A stretch of DNA of 64,000 bases from Gammaproteobacteria bacterium (GTDB lineage: Bacteria; Pseudomonadota; Gammaproteobacteria; Pseudomonadales; IMCC2047): contig JAJFKB010000014.1 of the NCBI GenBank assembly GCA_021773395.1, positions 310,001 through 374,000 on the forward strand, given 5' to 3'. Below, one piece after another: positions 36,290 through 45,221 of the stretch. A program made the translations under genes and the position numbers. The notes below the pieces were generated by a model. The model worked only from the letters and a program-made list of their open reading frames with translations, did not search any database and was not told where the DNA came from. Within the stretch, counting starts at the first letter, position 1, and each line of letters opens with the position of its first letter.

Positions 36290-37699
36290 CTAAGAAGCCT
36301 TAAGCTCTCTTATCTGAATAGCTTCGATCCCGGTACCTGCCAATATATCGGAAATGACCACTACCTGGTCGCCGGGGTGCATTTCAGGCTCACGCTCCAA
36401 AAGTTGTTGGAAGGCTGCCGCCAGGGTCTTTTCCGGATCCTGGCTGAAGTTGATTCTGTAAGCATGGACGCCACGGTTCAGGGCGAGTAGACGGCGGGTA
36501 CGACTATCGTTGGTAAAGGCATATACGCCTGATTTATGGGGGTGGCAATTGGTCACCATGTTGGCCATAAAACCACGGCGGGTAATGACAATAATACCTT
36601 TGGCAGCGATTGATTCTGCCAAGTGGACGGCGCTGGCGGCAATGTTTTGCTTCTTGTCATCCAGGATCAGTTGGTCTGTGAAACGCAGTCCTCTGGATTT
36701 TTCGATGTGCTCAGCAATTTGACTCAGGTAACGTACACATTTGGTGGGATATTTGCCCACAGTTGTCTCGCCCGATAGCATCACTGCGTCAGCTTCTTCG
36801 TATACGGCATTGGCCACATCCGTTACTTCAGCACGTGTTGGCACAGGATTGTTGATCATGGACTCCAGAAGGTGCGTAGCGACGATAACCCGTTTTCCAT
36901 ACTTGGCACATAGCCGCACGATACGGCGCTGTACTGTCGGCAGTTCAAAGAAATTAATTTCGACGCCGAGATCACCTCGGGCAACCATGATGCCATCGGA
37001 CTCCTGAATAATCTCCTCGACATTCCTAACGCCCTCCTGGTCCTCAATTTTGGCAATAATTTTAATCTTGTTGGCTTTATCTCCCAGCAGCTCACGCAAC
37101 TGGCGCACATCACTGGCCTCGCGAACAAAGGAAAGAGCAATGTAATCGACCTCCTGTTCCATACCAAACAAGATATCCTGGCGGTCTTTTTCGGTGATGG
37201 CGGGAAGGTTGACCCGAACACCGGGCAAATTAACATGACGCTTACTACCAATCAGGCCACCATCGATCACTTTGCAACGCATTACGCGCTGTTGCTTACT
37301 CAGTACTTCCAGGGTAATGAGCCCGTTGTCTACGGTAATTTTATCGCCAATAGAGACCGCTTCAATAAGATCAGCGTAGTCAATTTGAATGGAGCTTTCT
37401 TCCACGTCATCGGCACCGCGTACCACGATGGTGATCTCTTCACCTTCTTTCAGATTCAGGTCATTGGCCAGGTGGCCGGTTCGAATCTCCGGGCCTTGAG
37501 TATCCATCAAGACTGGAATGGTGCGCTTAACTTTTTTATTAAGGGTGCTGATCGCTTTTATGATCCTGGCATGTGATTCGTGATCGCCATGAGACATATT
37601 CAGCCTGACTACATTCATTCCGGCATCGTAAAGTTGTTCAAGCATCTCGAGAGAATCGGTTGCCGGCCCGATGGTGCATATAATTTTGGTCTTGCGCAT
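36290..37699 (-). CDS. pyk: Pyruvate kinase
   Basis: A 469-residue glycolytic enzyme that makes pyruvate and ATP from phosphoenolpyruvate. It begins KTKIICTIGPATDS, and has VVRLNMSHGDHESH, the DTQGPEIRTG loop, the catalytic lysine signature IKIIAKIEDQEG, and MVARGDLGVEI for metal and substrate. The length fits the tetrameric bacterial type. It is transcribed alone or with the MFS gene. Confidence 0.96.
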   Translation of the reverse strand: MRKTKIICTIGPATDSLEMLEQLYDAGMNVVRLNMSHGDHESHARIIKAISTLNKKVKRTIPVLMDTQGPEIRTGHLANDLNLKEGEEITIVVRGADDVEESSIQIDYADLIEAVSIGDKITVDNGLITLEVLSKQQRVMRCKVIDGGLIGSKRHVNLPGVRVNLPAITEKDRQDILFGMEQEVDYIALSFVREASDVRQLRELLGDKANKIKIIAKIEDQEGVRNVEEIIQESDGIMVARGDLGVEINFFELPTVQRRIVRLCAKYGKRVIVATHLLESMINNPVPTRAEVTDVANAVYEEADAVMLSGETTVGKYPTKCVRYLSQIAEHIEKSRGLRFTDQLILDDKKQNIAASAVHLAESIAAKGIIVITRRGFMANMVTNCHPHKSGVYAFTNDSRTRRLLALNRGVHAYRINFSQDPEKTLAAAFQQLLEREPEMHPGDQVVVISDILAGTGIEAIQIRELKAS

Positions 37700-37805
37700 T
37701 TTTCACTATCCAACAAAATAAATCGCTTAGAGCACTGGAGGCCTGAATTTCGGTGTAATTAAATTCCGTCAGCGGAGTGCGGGGAAGGGCACAGAGACTA
37801 ACATA

Positions 37806-38969
37806 TCAGGCGGTTAGATTTAATAACCAGCCGACAATTATTACCTGCGGAACGGTAATTAATGGCAGAAATAGTGCGATTTTCCAGGATTTGGTGGTGT
37901 CCTTGATTGACATCACTTCGGTATAGTCAGTCGCGACGCCGGTCATCAGAAAGGCAAAGCTATTGCCGGGTGCTTTTGCTCGTGTAATCAGGTCGGCAGC
38001 GATGGGGGTTGAGCCTTCTGAACAAACCTCAATAATGGTCGCCGCTAATAAGGTCATGCCTAACCCGGCGAGCGTGGGGCCGAATAGCGTTTGATACAGT
38101 TCAAGGTCGATAAAGGTACGAATGGCGGAAGCCAGAATGACCCCGAACAGCAGCCAGCGCAATACCATTTGTGAACCCTTTATCCCTTCCCAAAGCATTT
38201 CACCAACCAGCGCCATTGAAAAATCGACCTGTTTAATTTGGCTGCGCGCCTCATGCCAGAATCGAAAGTTCTCTGGCAGATCGTGGCTTTGTCCGTTGTG
38301 AGGCAGTTTTTTGGCGGCGACCAATTGATCAAAAATACGCCCGGAAATGAGCGCGATAATCGCCGAAAGCAGAATGAAGGCTAGTGTCCAGGGTAGGCCG
38401 ATCAGGGCTACCAAAATAATGGTCAGCGAAAGTGAGTTCCAGGGACTGGCAATCAAAAAGGCCATCACCTGACCCAGGCTGGCGCCACGTTGATAGAGCT
38501 GCATGCCGACCATCAGAATACCGTGACTACAAAGATCCAACAGCAGTCCCGCCAGTGTTGCACGGAACAATCCCCGCCAGGTTCCACCCTGGCCCAATGC
38601 AGAAATAACGAAGCTTTGTGGTATTCGGCCAAGGACACCGACAAATATGGCGGCCAGTAGAATGCTCCACCACATAATGTTAATTAAACTAAAAACCGAT
38701 TCGCCCATGCTGGCAACCCATGTCAGGCTGATAGTTTCTCCGAAGATAAAAAAAGTGCCATAAAAGACACTAATCAGGCTAGCTGACAGCCACAGCAACC
38801 AGTCAATACGTCGCTTGCCTGAGCCACCGCAGCAACTACTTTGCATGGACTCCTGGACTGGCTCTGGAGTGCTCGAGCCGCAGCAACCGGGCTTGGTTTC
38901 GACCTTTTCGGTGCTACAGCAACCAGATACGGCTTGCTTTGAGTTCTCTGAAGAGTGGCAGTCGGACAT
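37806..38969 (-). CDS. Cu/Zn efflux permease, SO_0444 type, with Cys-rich N-terminus
   Basis: A 387-residue inner membrane permease of the DUF318/ArsP superfamily. The cytosolic N-terminus (1-52) carries seven cysteines, including three CC pairs (17-18, 29-30, 46-47), likely metal ligands. About eight to ten membrane segments follow in two halves, with EVCSEGSTPIAADL in the second half, typical of the family. The cueR-type gene lies 2 bp upstream in the same operon. This pair matches the SO_0444/SO_0445 arrangement of Shewanella. Transport of copper or zinc is inferred from this pairing. Confidence 0.8.
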   Translation of the reverse strand: MSDCHSSENSKQAVSGCCSTEKVETKPGCCGSSTPEPVQESMQSSCCGGSGKRRIDWLLWLSASLISVFYGTFFIFGETISLTWVASMGESVFSLINIMWWSILLAAIFVGVLGRIPQSFVISALGQGGTWRGLFRATLAGLLLDLCSHGILMVGMQLYQRGASLGQVMAFLIASPWNSLSLTIILVALIGLPWTLAFILLSAIIALISGRIFDQLVAAKKLPHNGQSHDLPENFRFWHEARSQIKQVDFSMALVGEMLWEGIKGSQMVLRWLLFGVILASAIRTFIDLELYQTLFGPTLAGLGMTLLAATIIEVCSEGSTPIAADLITRAKAPGNSFAFLMTGVATDYTEVMSIKDTTKSWKIALFLPLITVPQVIIVGWLLNLTA

Positions 38970-38971
38970 GG

Positions 38972-39364
38972 CTAGTTTTTACCTGCAAGCGTTTCAATGA
39001 TGGCGCATTCCGGGCCTTCGTCACCGGCGCATTGGTCGGCAAGTCCCTTTAAGGTTTTTTTCATTGTGCGCAGTTTTTTTAGTTTAAAATCGATTTCCGT
39101 GATTTTCTCAAGCACCAGGGCTTTAACGTGTGCGCTTTGTCGACCGGGATTACTGTACAGCTGCAGTAGTTGTTTGCACTCCTGGAGGCTGAATCCAACT
39201 TCACGTGAGTGGTTTAAAAATCGCAGTTGATCGATATCCCTAGACTGGTATTCGCGATATCCGTTTTCGCTGCGCACCGGCGCTTCTAACAAACCAATAC
39301 TTTCATAGTAACGGATGGTTTTACTGGATAGACCCGATTGTTTGGCTGCTCGACTTATATTCAT
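38972..39364 (-). CDS. cueR: Copper-responsive MerR-family regulator CueR
   Basis: A 130-residue MerR-type activator. The N-terminal winged helix is ISRAAKQSGLSSKTIRYYESIGLL. The metal loop has Cys112 and Cys120 (CAGDEGPEC), and Ser77 lies at the dimer interface. These three positions match Escherichia CueR exactly and mark sensing of monovalent ions (Cu+, Ag+, Au+), since divalent sensors have Cys at 77. It is cotranscribed with the permease and has its own 19-base-spacer promoter, so it should autoregulate the pair. Confidence 0.92.
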   Translation of the reverse strand: MNISRAAKQSGLSSKTIRYYESIGLLEAPVRSENGYREYQSRDIDQLRFLNHSREVGFSLQECKQLLQLYSNPGRQSAHVKALVLEKITEIDFKLKKLRTMKKTLKGLADQCAGDEGPECAIIETLAGKN

Positions 39365-39395
39365 GATTCACCTGGCTATTACGCTACAGGAATAT

Positions 39396-39426
39396 AGTCT
39401 AAACCTTCCAGTAACTGTAAAGTCAA
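39396..39426 (-). promoter_or_regulatory. MerR/CueR-type promoter with 19-base spacer
   Basis: Read on the minus strand, TTGACT (39426-39421), then 19 bases, then TAGACT (39401-39396). The long spacer is the mark of MerR-family promoters. The spacer holds an imperfect dyad, ACTTTAC...GGAAGGT, close to the CueR box (ACCTTCC-N7-GGAAGGT). It would drive cueR and the permease gene on metal binding. Confidence 0.85.
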
Positions 39427-39553
39427 ATCTTTTTGTGTATCGGTTCTGGTTGCTGAATTAAGACGAAAAGTGTCTTCTGGTGAAGCATAGGGATATAATA
39501 ACTCCACAAGTACAACTATCCTGGTTAATTTTCCTCTTAAAGGGCGACTGTCA

Positions 39554-39581
39554 CAGCTCTTGTTCTGACAGCAGAGCTGTT
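39554..39581 (+). other. Hairpin in the leader of the DUF3775 gene
   Basis: ACAGCTCT (39554-39561) and AGAGCTGT (39574-39581) form a perfect 8 bp stem with a 12-base loop, 46 bases before the chosen start codon. There is no T-run. It may be a leader RNA structure or chance. Confidence 0.3.
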
Positions 39582-39626
39582 TCGCTGCCCCCAGATGTGA
39601 TTTTTAGGGTCTTTGGGAGAACGGAA

Positions 39627-40010
39627 ATGCTTGAAATCAATTCGGAAACGGTTCGCTTTATTATCGGCAAAACCCATGAATTCCAAAATGATGATGGTAA
39701 TTCATCAGGTGACGATACGCGCAATCCGCTGGAGTCAGAAGTTCTGGATTCTCCCGCTCGCTCAAATGAAACTTCCGTCGCATTGGAGTTTCGAGCTGTG
39801 ATCGATGACCTGGAACCGGATCAGCAACAAGCATTGGTAGCACTAATGTGGCTCGGTCGCGGTGATTATAGCATCGAAGAGTGGGAAGAGGCCCTGGAGG
39901 AAGCCAGAGCGGGTTGGACGCTACATACGGCAGATTACTTGCTTTCCACACCAATGCTGGGGGACTATCTGGAAGAGGGGCTGGTTTTGCATGGCTATGA
40001 TTCAGACTAA
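39627..40010 (+). CDS. DUF3775 domain protein
   Basis: A 127-residue soluble acidic protein of unknown function. The form INSETVRFIIGKTHEFQ at the start, and ALMWLGRGDYSIEEWEEALEEA with DYLLSTPMLGDYLEEGL at the end, match DUF3775 as I know it. I chose ATG 39627 (site GGGAGAACGGA) over an earlier frame opening at 39480 that would add 49 unlike residues. It converges on the DUF364 gene with a 4 bp overlap. Confidence 0.7.
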   Translation: MLEINSETVRFIIGKTHEFQNDDGNSSGDDTRNPLESEVLDSPARSNETSVALEFRAVIDDLEPDQQQALVALMWLGRGDYSIEEWEEALEEARAGWTLHTADYLLSTPMLGDYLEEGLVLHGYDSD

Positions 40011-40771
40011 AGGCTTTTATTTGGCGCTAGTCTTAGATTCACTTTTTCGGTATAGGGCTTAAAGGATGGCGTGCCGCCGCCTTCGCTGATGCACTGAAGT
40101 ATTCCCAGCGGTTTTTTAATGGTGATTCCGGATAATAGCGTTACCGGTGTCTGGTCAAAAGCCATGCTGGCCAATGGTGTTGAAGATCCCACTAATACCA
40201 CTTCCCTGCAGTGTGCAGCCAACGCAAGCAGCTGGTCAATGCTGTTATTGATGATGCTGGTTGAACTTAAAATGGCGACCTGGCACTTAGGGAAATATTC
40301 GCCAGCCTGCTCAATATTCAATATTCCTTCGGCGGGACGAGCCTGGCGCTCAAAGATATAAAGTTCCTCTGTTCGCTGACAAACCTCCTTAACCAGCGGT
40401 GCAAAATGCCCGACCATCGCAACCTTGTCAGTCGCCTTAAGTGCCATTGCGCCAAGTGCCGGGCCGTCAAAAAGGTTGTCGTCAGGTTGGTTAAACAGAG
40501 CATTGGCGGTCGCTAACGCAATGGCAGAGGCGATCATCTCCGCCGAATCAAACAACTCCAGAAGTTCTTGAGCGGATCTCCCAGCCAATGGGCGCAGTGA
40601 CTCAAAAGCGGAACAGCCACCCTGAATACTATCGAGGAAAATATAAGCTAACCCGGTAGCCCCGTTTTCAAGATGCACAGCGACGTAGCAAAGACCGATA
40701 CGCACCTCGGCGACTCTTTGGGTTCCAGCCAGTTTGAGGGCACTCTCCATTATTCTTTGCCTGACAGGCAT
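40007..40771 (-). CDS. DUF364 (Rossmann-like) domain protein
   Basis: 254 residues. An N-terminal DUF4213-like segment (VRIGLCYVAVHLENGATGLAY) precedes a Rossmann-like DUF364 domain (VAMVGHFAPLVKEVC, LSSTSIINNSIDQLL, VVLVGSSTPLASMAF). Some DUF364 proteins are annotated as putative heavy-metal chelators, with little experimental support. I chose Met 40771 (AGAGG site) over an earlier frame opening at 40888. It lies close to the cueR-permease pair, but a link is only conjecture. Confidence 0.72.
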   Translation of the reverse strand: MPVRQRIMESALKLAGTQRVAEVRIGLCYVAVHLENGATGLAYIFLDSIQGGCSAFESLRPLAGRSAQELLELFDSAEMIASAIALATANALFNQPDDNLFDGPALGAMALKATDKVAMVGHFAPLVKEVCQRTEELYIFERQARPAEGILNIEQAGEYFPKCQVAILSSTSIINNSIDQLLALAAHCREVVLVGSSTPLASMAFDQTPVTLLSGITIKKPLGILQCISEGGGTPSFKPYTEKVNLRLAPNKSL

Positions 40772-40921
40772 ACATACATCCTCTTTGAAAATGGGGATAA
40801 TAACGTATGCCATGGTTAACTGGCCAGAGTAGGTGCTGCTATTCTCAAACCGATATAAGCAGGTGGGTTGATTATCGCAATATCTCACTGAATGTCGCGC
40901 AAATCAATTGGGAGTCTAAAA

Positions 40922-41305
40922 ATGAATACAGAGCTTAACTGCTGGGCATGCGGGGAAATGCTGCGTGATCTGATCTTGCCACTGTCACGAAGGGAGGAGT
41001 GCGCTGTGTGTGGGGCCGATCAACATGCCTGCAAAATGTGTTTGTCATTTGATGCGAACGTTGCGAGGCAGTGTCTTGAAGATCGGGCGGAGGATGTGAG
41101 CAATAAGGAATCGGCCAATTTCTGTGATTATTTCGCGCCTAACCCAAAAGCGGATGCCAGAAAGAGTCGGGGGAAGCATACAGAGGTGAGCGAACAGCTA
41201 GCTGCGCTCTTTGGCGAGGGCCCGGAAGAAAATCCGCAAAAGGGTAAGAACGAGCAGGAAGCTGCAATGCTGGAATTGGAAAAGCTTTTTAAAAAAGACA
41301 ATTGA
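40922..41305 (+). CDS. Zinc-ribbon-like conserved hypothetical protein
   Basis: 127 residues. Cysteines are grouped as CWACG, CAVCG, CKMC and later single C, a pattern expected for one or two zinc ribbons in the first 50 residues. A charged helical tail (EQEAAMLELEKLFKKD) follows. The start chosen is ATG 40922 with GGGAG upstream; an earlier ATG at 40892 lacks a site. The function is unknown. It is divergent from the DUF364 gene. Confidence 0.6.
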   Translation: MNTELNCWACGEMLRDLILPLSRREECAVCGADQHACKMCLSFDANVARQCLEDRAEDVSNKESANFCDYFAPNPKADARKSRGKHTEVSEQLAALFGEGPEENPQKGKNEQEAAMLELEKLFKKDN

Positions 41306-41502
41306 TAGCAGAGCACAAATTATCAGATAACCAGTGTTCTTCCAAAACCATCTCGAAACGAAGACCAGACACGCAGTTGTTAGTTCGAATTCAATGACGC
41401 AATCGGAGGGCTCATCAACAGCTTGACTTTCTATATTAGGAATCGCTAAAATAAGCATTATAAATTAGTTTAGCCTAATATACTGAGGAGGTGAGGTTGC
41501 AT

Positions 41503-41709
41503 ATGAATATAGATCAAACAGTTTTTGCTATCGCCGGTATTATGATTCTATCTGGCCTGACAATCGGCTACTGGATTCATCCGCTTGGATTTTTGCTAAC
41601 AGCCTTTGTCGGGCTGAATATGTTTCAGGCTGCGTTTAGCGGGTTTTGCCCCCTGGCTAAAATACTGGGGAAAATGGGCTTGAAACCGGGTTGCGCATTT
41701 AACCGATAA
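41503..41709 (+). CDS. DUF2892 (YgaP-like) small membrane protein
   Basis: 68 residues with two membrane segments (about 7-25 and 28-48) and the C-terminal FCPLAKILGKMGLKPG, as in the DUF2892/YgaP membrane domain. The ATG at 41503 has a very strong site (GAGGAGGTGA, 8 bases upstream). It lies 15 bp before the MMPL exporter gene and is probably the first gene of that operon. In other proteins this domain is fused to rhodaneses, but no such domain is here. Confidence 0.78.
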   Translation: MNIDQTVFAIAGIMILSGLTIGYWIHPLGFLLTAFVGLNMFQAAFSGFCPLAKILGKMGLKPGCAFNR

Positions 41710-41724
41710 ATCGGGGCCTAATTC

Positions 41725-44388
41725 ATGTTAATTCTATCAGAAAGTGCTTGTCGTAAACCGGGCCTGTATATGAAAGCAGCGGGCTTGGTCAGCTTGCTAA
41801 TGCTGTTGCTGGTGATGCTGCCCAGTCTGTGGCCCGGATCTTTCCCGGTACTTAATCCGGTCAAGGTTGATACCGATCCGGAAAATATGCTGGATGTGCA
41901 GGAGCCGGTCCGGGTATTCCATAATCAGATGCGTCGTGAATTTACTTTATACGATATGTTAGTTGTCGGGGTAGTGAATCAAAAGCATCCCCAGGGGGTA
42001 TTCAACCAGGCAACCCTGACACGGGTACATGAACTCGCTGCCTTTGCTCAAACTCTGGTTTGGTCAGAGGGGGATGCTGAGAAGGGCGAGAAGGGCGAGA
42101 AGGGCGTGATCGGGGTGGATATGATCGCACCTTCTACTGTAGATAATATTGAACAGGATGGTCTTGGATCAGTACGATTTGAATGGCTGATGGCGCAACC
42201 ACCACAAAGCGAAGCAGAAGCACTTCAAATTGCTGAAAAGGCGCAGCGCTTACCTTTGTTAAACGACACGCTGGTATCCTCTGATCGCAAGGCCCTGGCA
42301 CTCTACATTCCCATTAGCGAGAAAAAAGTCAGTTACCAAGTAGCCTCACAGCTGCGGAAAAAAATTGCTCTTTTTGACGGTAGCGATGAATACTATATCA
42401 CAGGGCTACCGGTTGCTCAGGACCAATTTGGTGTGGAGATGTTCCAGCAGATGGCGATATCTGCACCTGCGGCAATGGCGTTGATCTTTTTGCTGATGTG
42501 GTTTTTCTTTCGTAATGTGAAGTTGATTATCTCACCGATGATCGTGGCGATGGTGGCTGTGATTATCACGATGGGGTTGTTGATTGTCACAGGTAATACT
42601 GTGCATATTATGAGCTCCATGATACCCATTTTTATCATGCCGATTGCGGTACTGGATGCGGTGCACATATTGTCGGACTTTTTTGACCGATACCCTCGTT
42701 CCAGAGATCGTTATGTGACATTACGTGAGGTTATGGAGGAGTTATCGAAACCGATGCTCTATACCTCTTTAACCACTAGCATCGGATTTGCATCTTTGGC
42801 GTTAACTCCTATACCACCTGTTCAGGTTTTTGGTCTTTTTGTAGGAGTTGGAGTGCTGATTGCCTGGTTGTGCACTATTACATTGGTGCCGGCCTATATC
42901 ATGCTGATGTCAGAGTCAGCTTTGGCAGGTTTTGGTCTGGTGCAGCAGGAAAACCCGGATCAGCTGCAGCATCCTTCTTTATTAGTGCGACTGCTCAATG
43001 CGACGGGCAGGTTTACCTATGAGCGTGCCAAGCTGATTGTCGTGGCCGTGTGCTTGCTTGCCGGTGTAGCCTATTACGGCATTTCACAGATTGAAATCAA
43101 TGATAACCCGGTGAAGTGGTTTTCCGAAAGTCATGAGATCAGAGTTGCAGATCGTGTGCTAAATGAGCGATTTGCCGGCACCTACATGGCCTACCTGACG
43201 TTCCAGTCGCCCTATAGCGAGCCAACTGCTGACAGGGCAGTGGAGCAACTACAGCAGGCAGTATCTGATTTGGAAGCGAGCATTGCCAAGCGGTTGATTC
43301 AGGAATTTTCCAGGCAGCAGACAATACTCGATAACCAGTCAAATCTGCTAAGCCTGGTTGACTTCGCAAGAGATCAGGCGGATGCAGCCGTCAGCGACCA
43401 GCTATGGGAGGCGTGGGATGCAGCGGTGACCGTGCTTGAAGATCTGACACAAAAGAACGAAGTGTTTAAGCAGCCGCAAGTGTTGACATATATCAGTGAG
43501 CTACAGGACTATCTGTTGACCACCGGGCTGGTAGGTAAGAGTAACTCACTTTCGGATATTGTGAAAACAGTTCACCGTGAACTGCTGGAAGGGCAATCAT
43601 CCGAGTTTCGTATACCGGACAGCAAAGCCGCTATTGCACAGACGCTGTTAACCTATCAGGGCAGCCATCGACCACAGGACTTGTGGCATTTTGTGACACC
43701 GGATTACCGTAAAACCAATCTTTGGCTACAGTTGAAGAGTGGAGATAATCAGGACATGAAACGGTTGGTAGCGGCCGTTGATCACTATCTCATCGATAAC
43801 CCGCCACCGCTTTTATTAGAGGCTGACTGGTTTGGGCTGACCTACATCAATCTGGTTTGGCAGGAGAAAATGGTGGCCGGTATGATGAAGGCATTTTTAG
43901 GTAGCTTTGTGATCGTACTGTCGATGATGGTGTTTTTGTTTCGTTCTTTCTGGTGGGGCCTGTTAAGTATGATTCCCCTGACCATCACGATTGCACTGAC
44001 CTACGGTATCATTGGTTTGATAGGCAAAAATTATGATATGCCCGTTGCGGTACTTTCCTCCCTGAGCCTGGGTTTGGCGGTGGACTATGCTATTCATTTT
44101 CTGGCGCGTAGTCGGGAATTACGACAACACTTTTCGAGCTGGCGTGAAACGGTAAGTGCCGTCTACGGTGAACCGGCCAGGGCTATTACCCGTAATATTA
44201 TTGTCATCGGGTGTGGTTTTCTGCCCTTGCTTGCTGCGCCATTGATTCCCTATCAAACTGTAGGTGTGTTCATCTCCACCATTCTATTACTGGCCGGAGC
44301 GACCACACTGCTATTACTGCCTGCGCTGATTCGATTGTTTGAACATCGTTTGTTCCGCTCGGGTATTCGTGTTCAGTCGGGAGATTAA
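41725..44388 (+). CDS. MMPL/RND-superfamily exporter
   Basis: An 887-residue inner membrane protein with two repeats of one membrane segment, a large periplasmic loop and five more segments. The first half shows PVRVFHNQMRREF and VLDAVHILSDFFDRY, and the second shows SLGLAVDYAIHFLARSREL, the Asp-containing proton-relay segment of MMPL proteins. Relatives move lipids, hopanoids or other hydrophobic molecules. The periplasmic loop near residues 115-130 has a 9-base tandem repeat coding EKG three times. The next gene begins 1 bp after its stop, so the operon is tight. Confidence 0.85.
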   Translation: MLILSESACRKPGLYMKAAGLVSLLMLLLVMLPSLWPGSFPVLNPVKVDTDPENMLDVQEPVRVFHNQMRREFTLYDMLVVGVVNQKHPQGVFNQATLTRVHELAAFAQTLVWSEGDAEKGEKGEKGVIGVDMIAPSTVDNIEQDGLGSVRFEWLMAQPPQSEAEALQIAEKAQRLPLLNDTLVSSDRKALALYIPISEKKVSYQVASQLRKKIALFDGSDEYYITGLPVAQDQFGVEMFQQMAISAPAAMALIFLLMWFFFRNVKLIISPMIVAMVAVIITMGLLIVTGNTVHIMSSMIPIFIMPIAVLDAVHILSDFFDRYPRSRDRYVTLREVMEELSKPMLYTSLTTSIGFASLALTPIPPVQVFGLFVGVGVLIAWLCTITLVPAYIMLMSESALAGFGLVQQENPDQLQHPSLLVRLLNATGRFTYERAKLIVVAVCLLAGVAYYGISQIEINDNPVKWFSESHEIRVADRVLNERFAGTYMAYLTFQSPYSEPTADRAVEQLQQAVSDLEASIAKRLIQEFSRQQTILDNQSNLLSLVDFARDQADAAVSDQLWEAWDAAVTVLEDLTQKNEVFKQPQVLTYISELQDYLLTTGLVGKSNSLSDIVKTVHRELLEGQSSEFRIPDSKAAIAQTLLTYQGSHRPQDLWHFVTPDYRKTNLWLQLKSGDNQDMKRLVAAVDHYLIDNPPPLLLEADWFGLTYINLVWQEKMVAGMMKAFLGSFVIVLSMMVFLFRSFWWGLLSMIPLTITIALTYGIIGLIGKNYDMPVAVLSSLSLGLAVDYAIHFLARSRELRQHFSSWRETVSAVYGEPARAITRNIIVIGCGFLPLLAAPLIPYQTVGVFISTILLLAGATTLLLLPALIRLFEHRLFRSGIRVQSGD

Positions 44389-44389
44389 A

Positions 44390-45220
44390 ATGAATCTACG
44401 TGCAAAAATATCAGTGAATATGACGTTGCTGCTAGGCCTCTTGTTCTTCGGGCAATCCTGGGCAATCTCAGTTGATGAGATAGTGAAGAGAGCAAATCAT
44501 GTGGCCTACTATCAGGGTGAAGATGGGCGAGCCAGGGTGAACATGTCGATCTTTGATGCACAAAACAGAGAGCGAACCCGGGAATTTACCATTTTACGCC
44601 GTGACAGGCAGGACGAAGGGGCAGATGGGGTGGATGGAGTAGATGGTGTAGACGGAGAGCAGTATTTCTATGTCTATTTCAGCCGTCCATCGGATGTCAG
44701 CAAAACGGTGTTTTTAGTATGGAAACACCTGGAGCAGGACGATGATCGATGGCTCTATCTGCCGGCTCTGGATTTGGTAAAACGTATCGCTGCTGGTGAT
44801 GAAAGAACCAGTTTTGTAGGGTCACACTTTTTTTACGAGGATGTATCGGGACGAGGCATCGATGAGGATGTCCATGAATTGCTTGAGCAAACGCAGAACT
44901 ATTATGTGCTTAAAAGCACACCTAAAGATTCAGCGGCGGTCGAATTTTCTTACTACAAAAACTGGATACACAGAGAAAGCATGATTCCCGTTAAAACGGA
45001 ATATTACGATAGGAATGGCTCACTTTATCGCACCTATTCGGCACTTAAGGTAAAGCAGGTTGATGGGTATAGTACAGTCACACAGAGCCGCATGGAGGAC
45101 CGTCGAATCGGCGGTTATACACAGATGAACTATAGTCGCGTTAATTATAATGTTGGCTTGTCTGAAGACCTTTTTACAGAGCGCTATCTGCGTAACCCGC
45201 CCAGGAAGGAACTCAGATAG
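44390..45220 (+). CDS. Outer membrane lipoprotein-sorting (LolA-like) protein
   Basis: A 276-residue periplasmic protein with a signal peptide (about 1-26, cleavage near SWA). The LolA-like fold of this family is marked by RANHVAYYQGEDGRARVNMSI, FSRPSDVSKTVFLV, RWLYLPALDLVKRI and GSHFFYEDVSGR. These proteins are predicted to carry lipids or lipoproteins across the periplasm for MMPL exporters. A degenerate 9-base repeat codes GVD three times near residue 80. It ends 1 bp before the barrel gene starts. Confidence 0.85.
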   Translation: MNLRAKISVNMTLLLGLLFFGQSWAISVDEIVKRANHVAYYQGEDGRARVNMSIFDAQNRERTREFTILRRDRQDEGADGVDGVDGVDGEQYFYVYFSRPSDVSKTVFLVWKHLEQDDDRWLYLPALDLVKRIAAGDERTSFVGSHFFYEDVSGRGIDEDVHELLEQTQNYYVLKSTPKDSAAVEFSYYKNWIHRESMIPVKTEYYDRNGSLYRTYSALKVKQVDGYSTVTQSRMEDRRIGGYTQMNYSRVNYNVGLSEDLFTERYLRNPPRKELR

Positions 45221-45221
45221 A

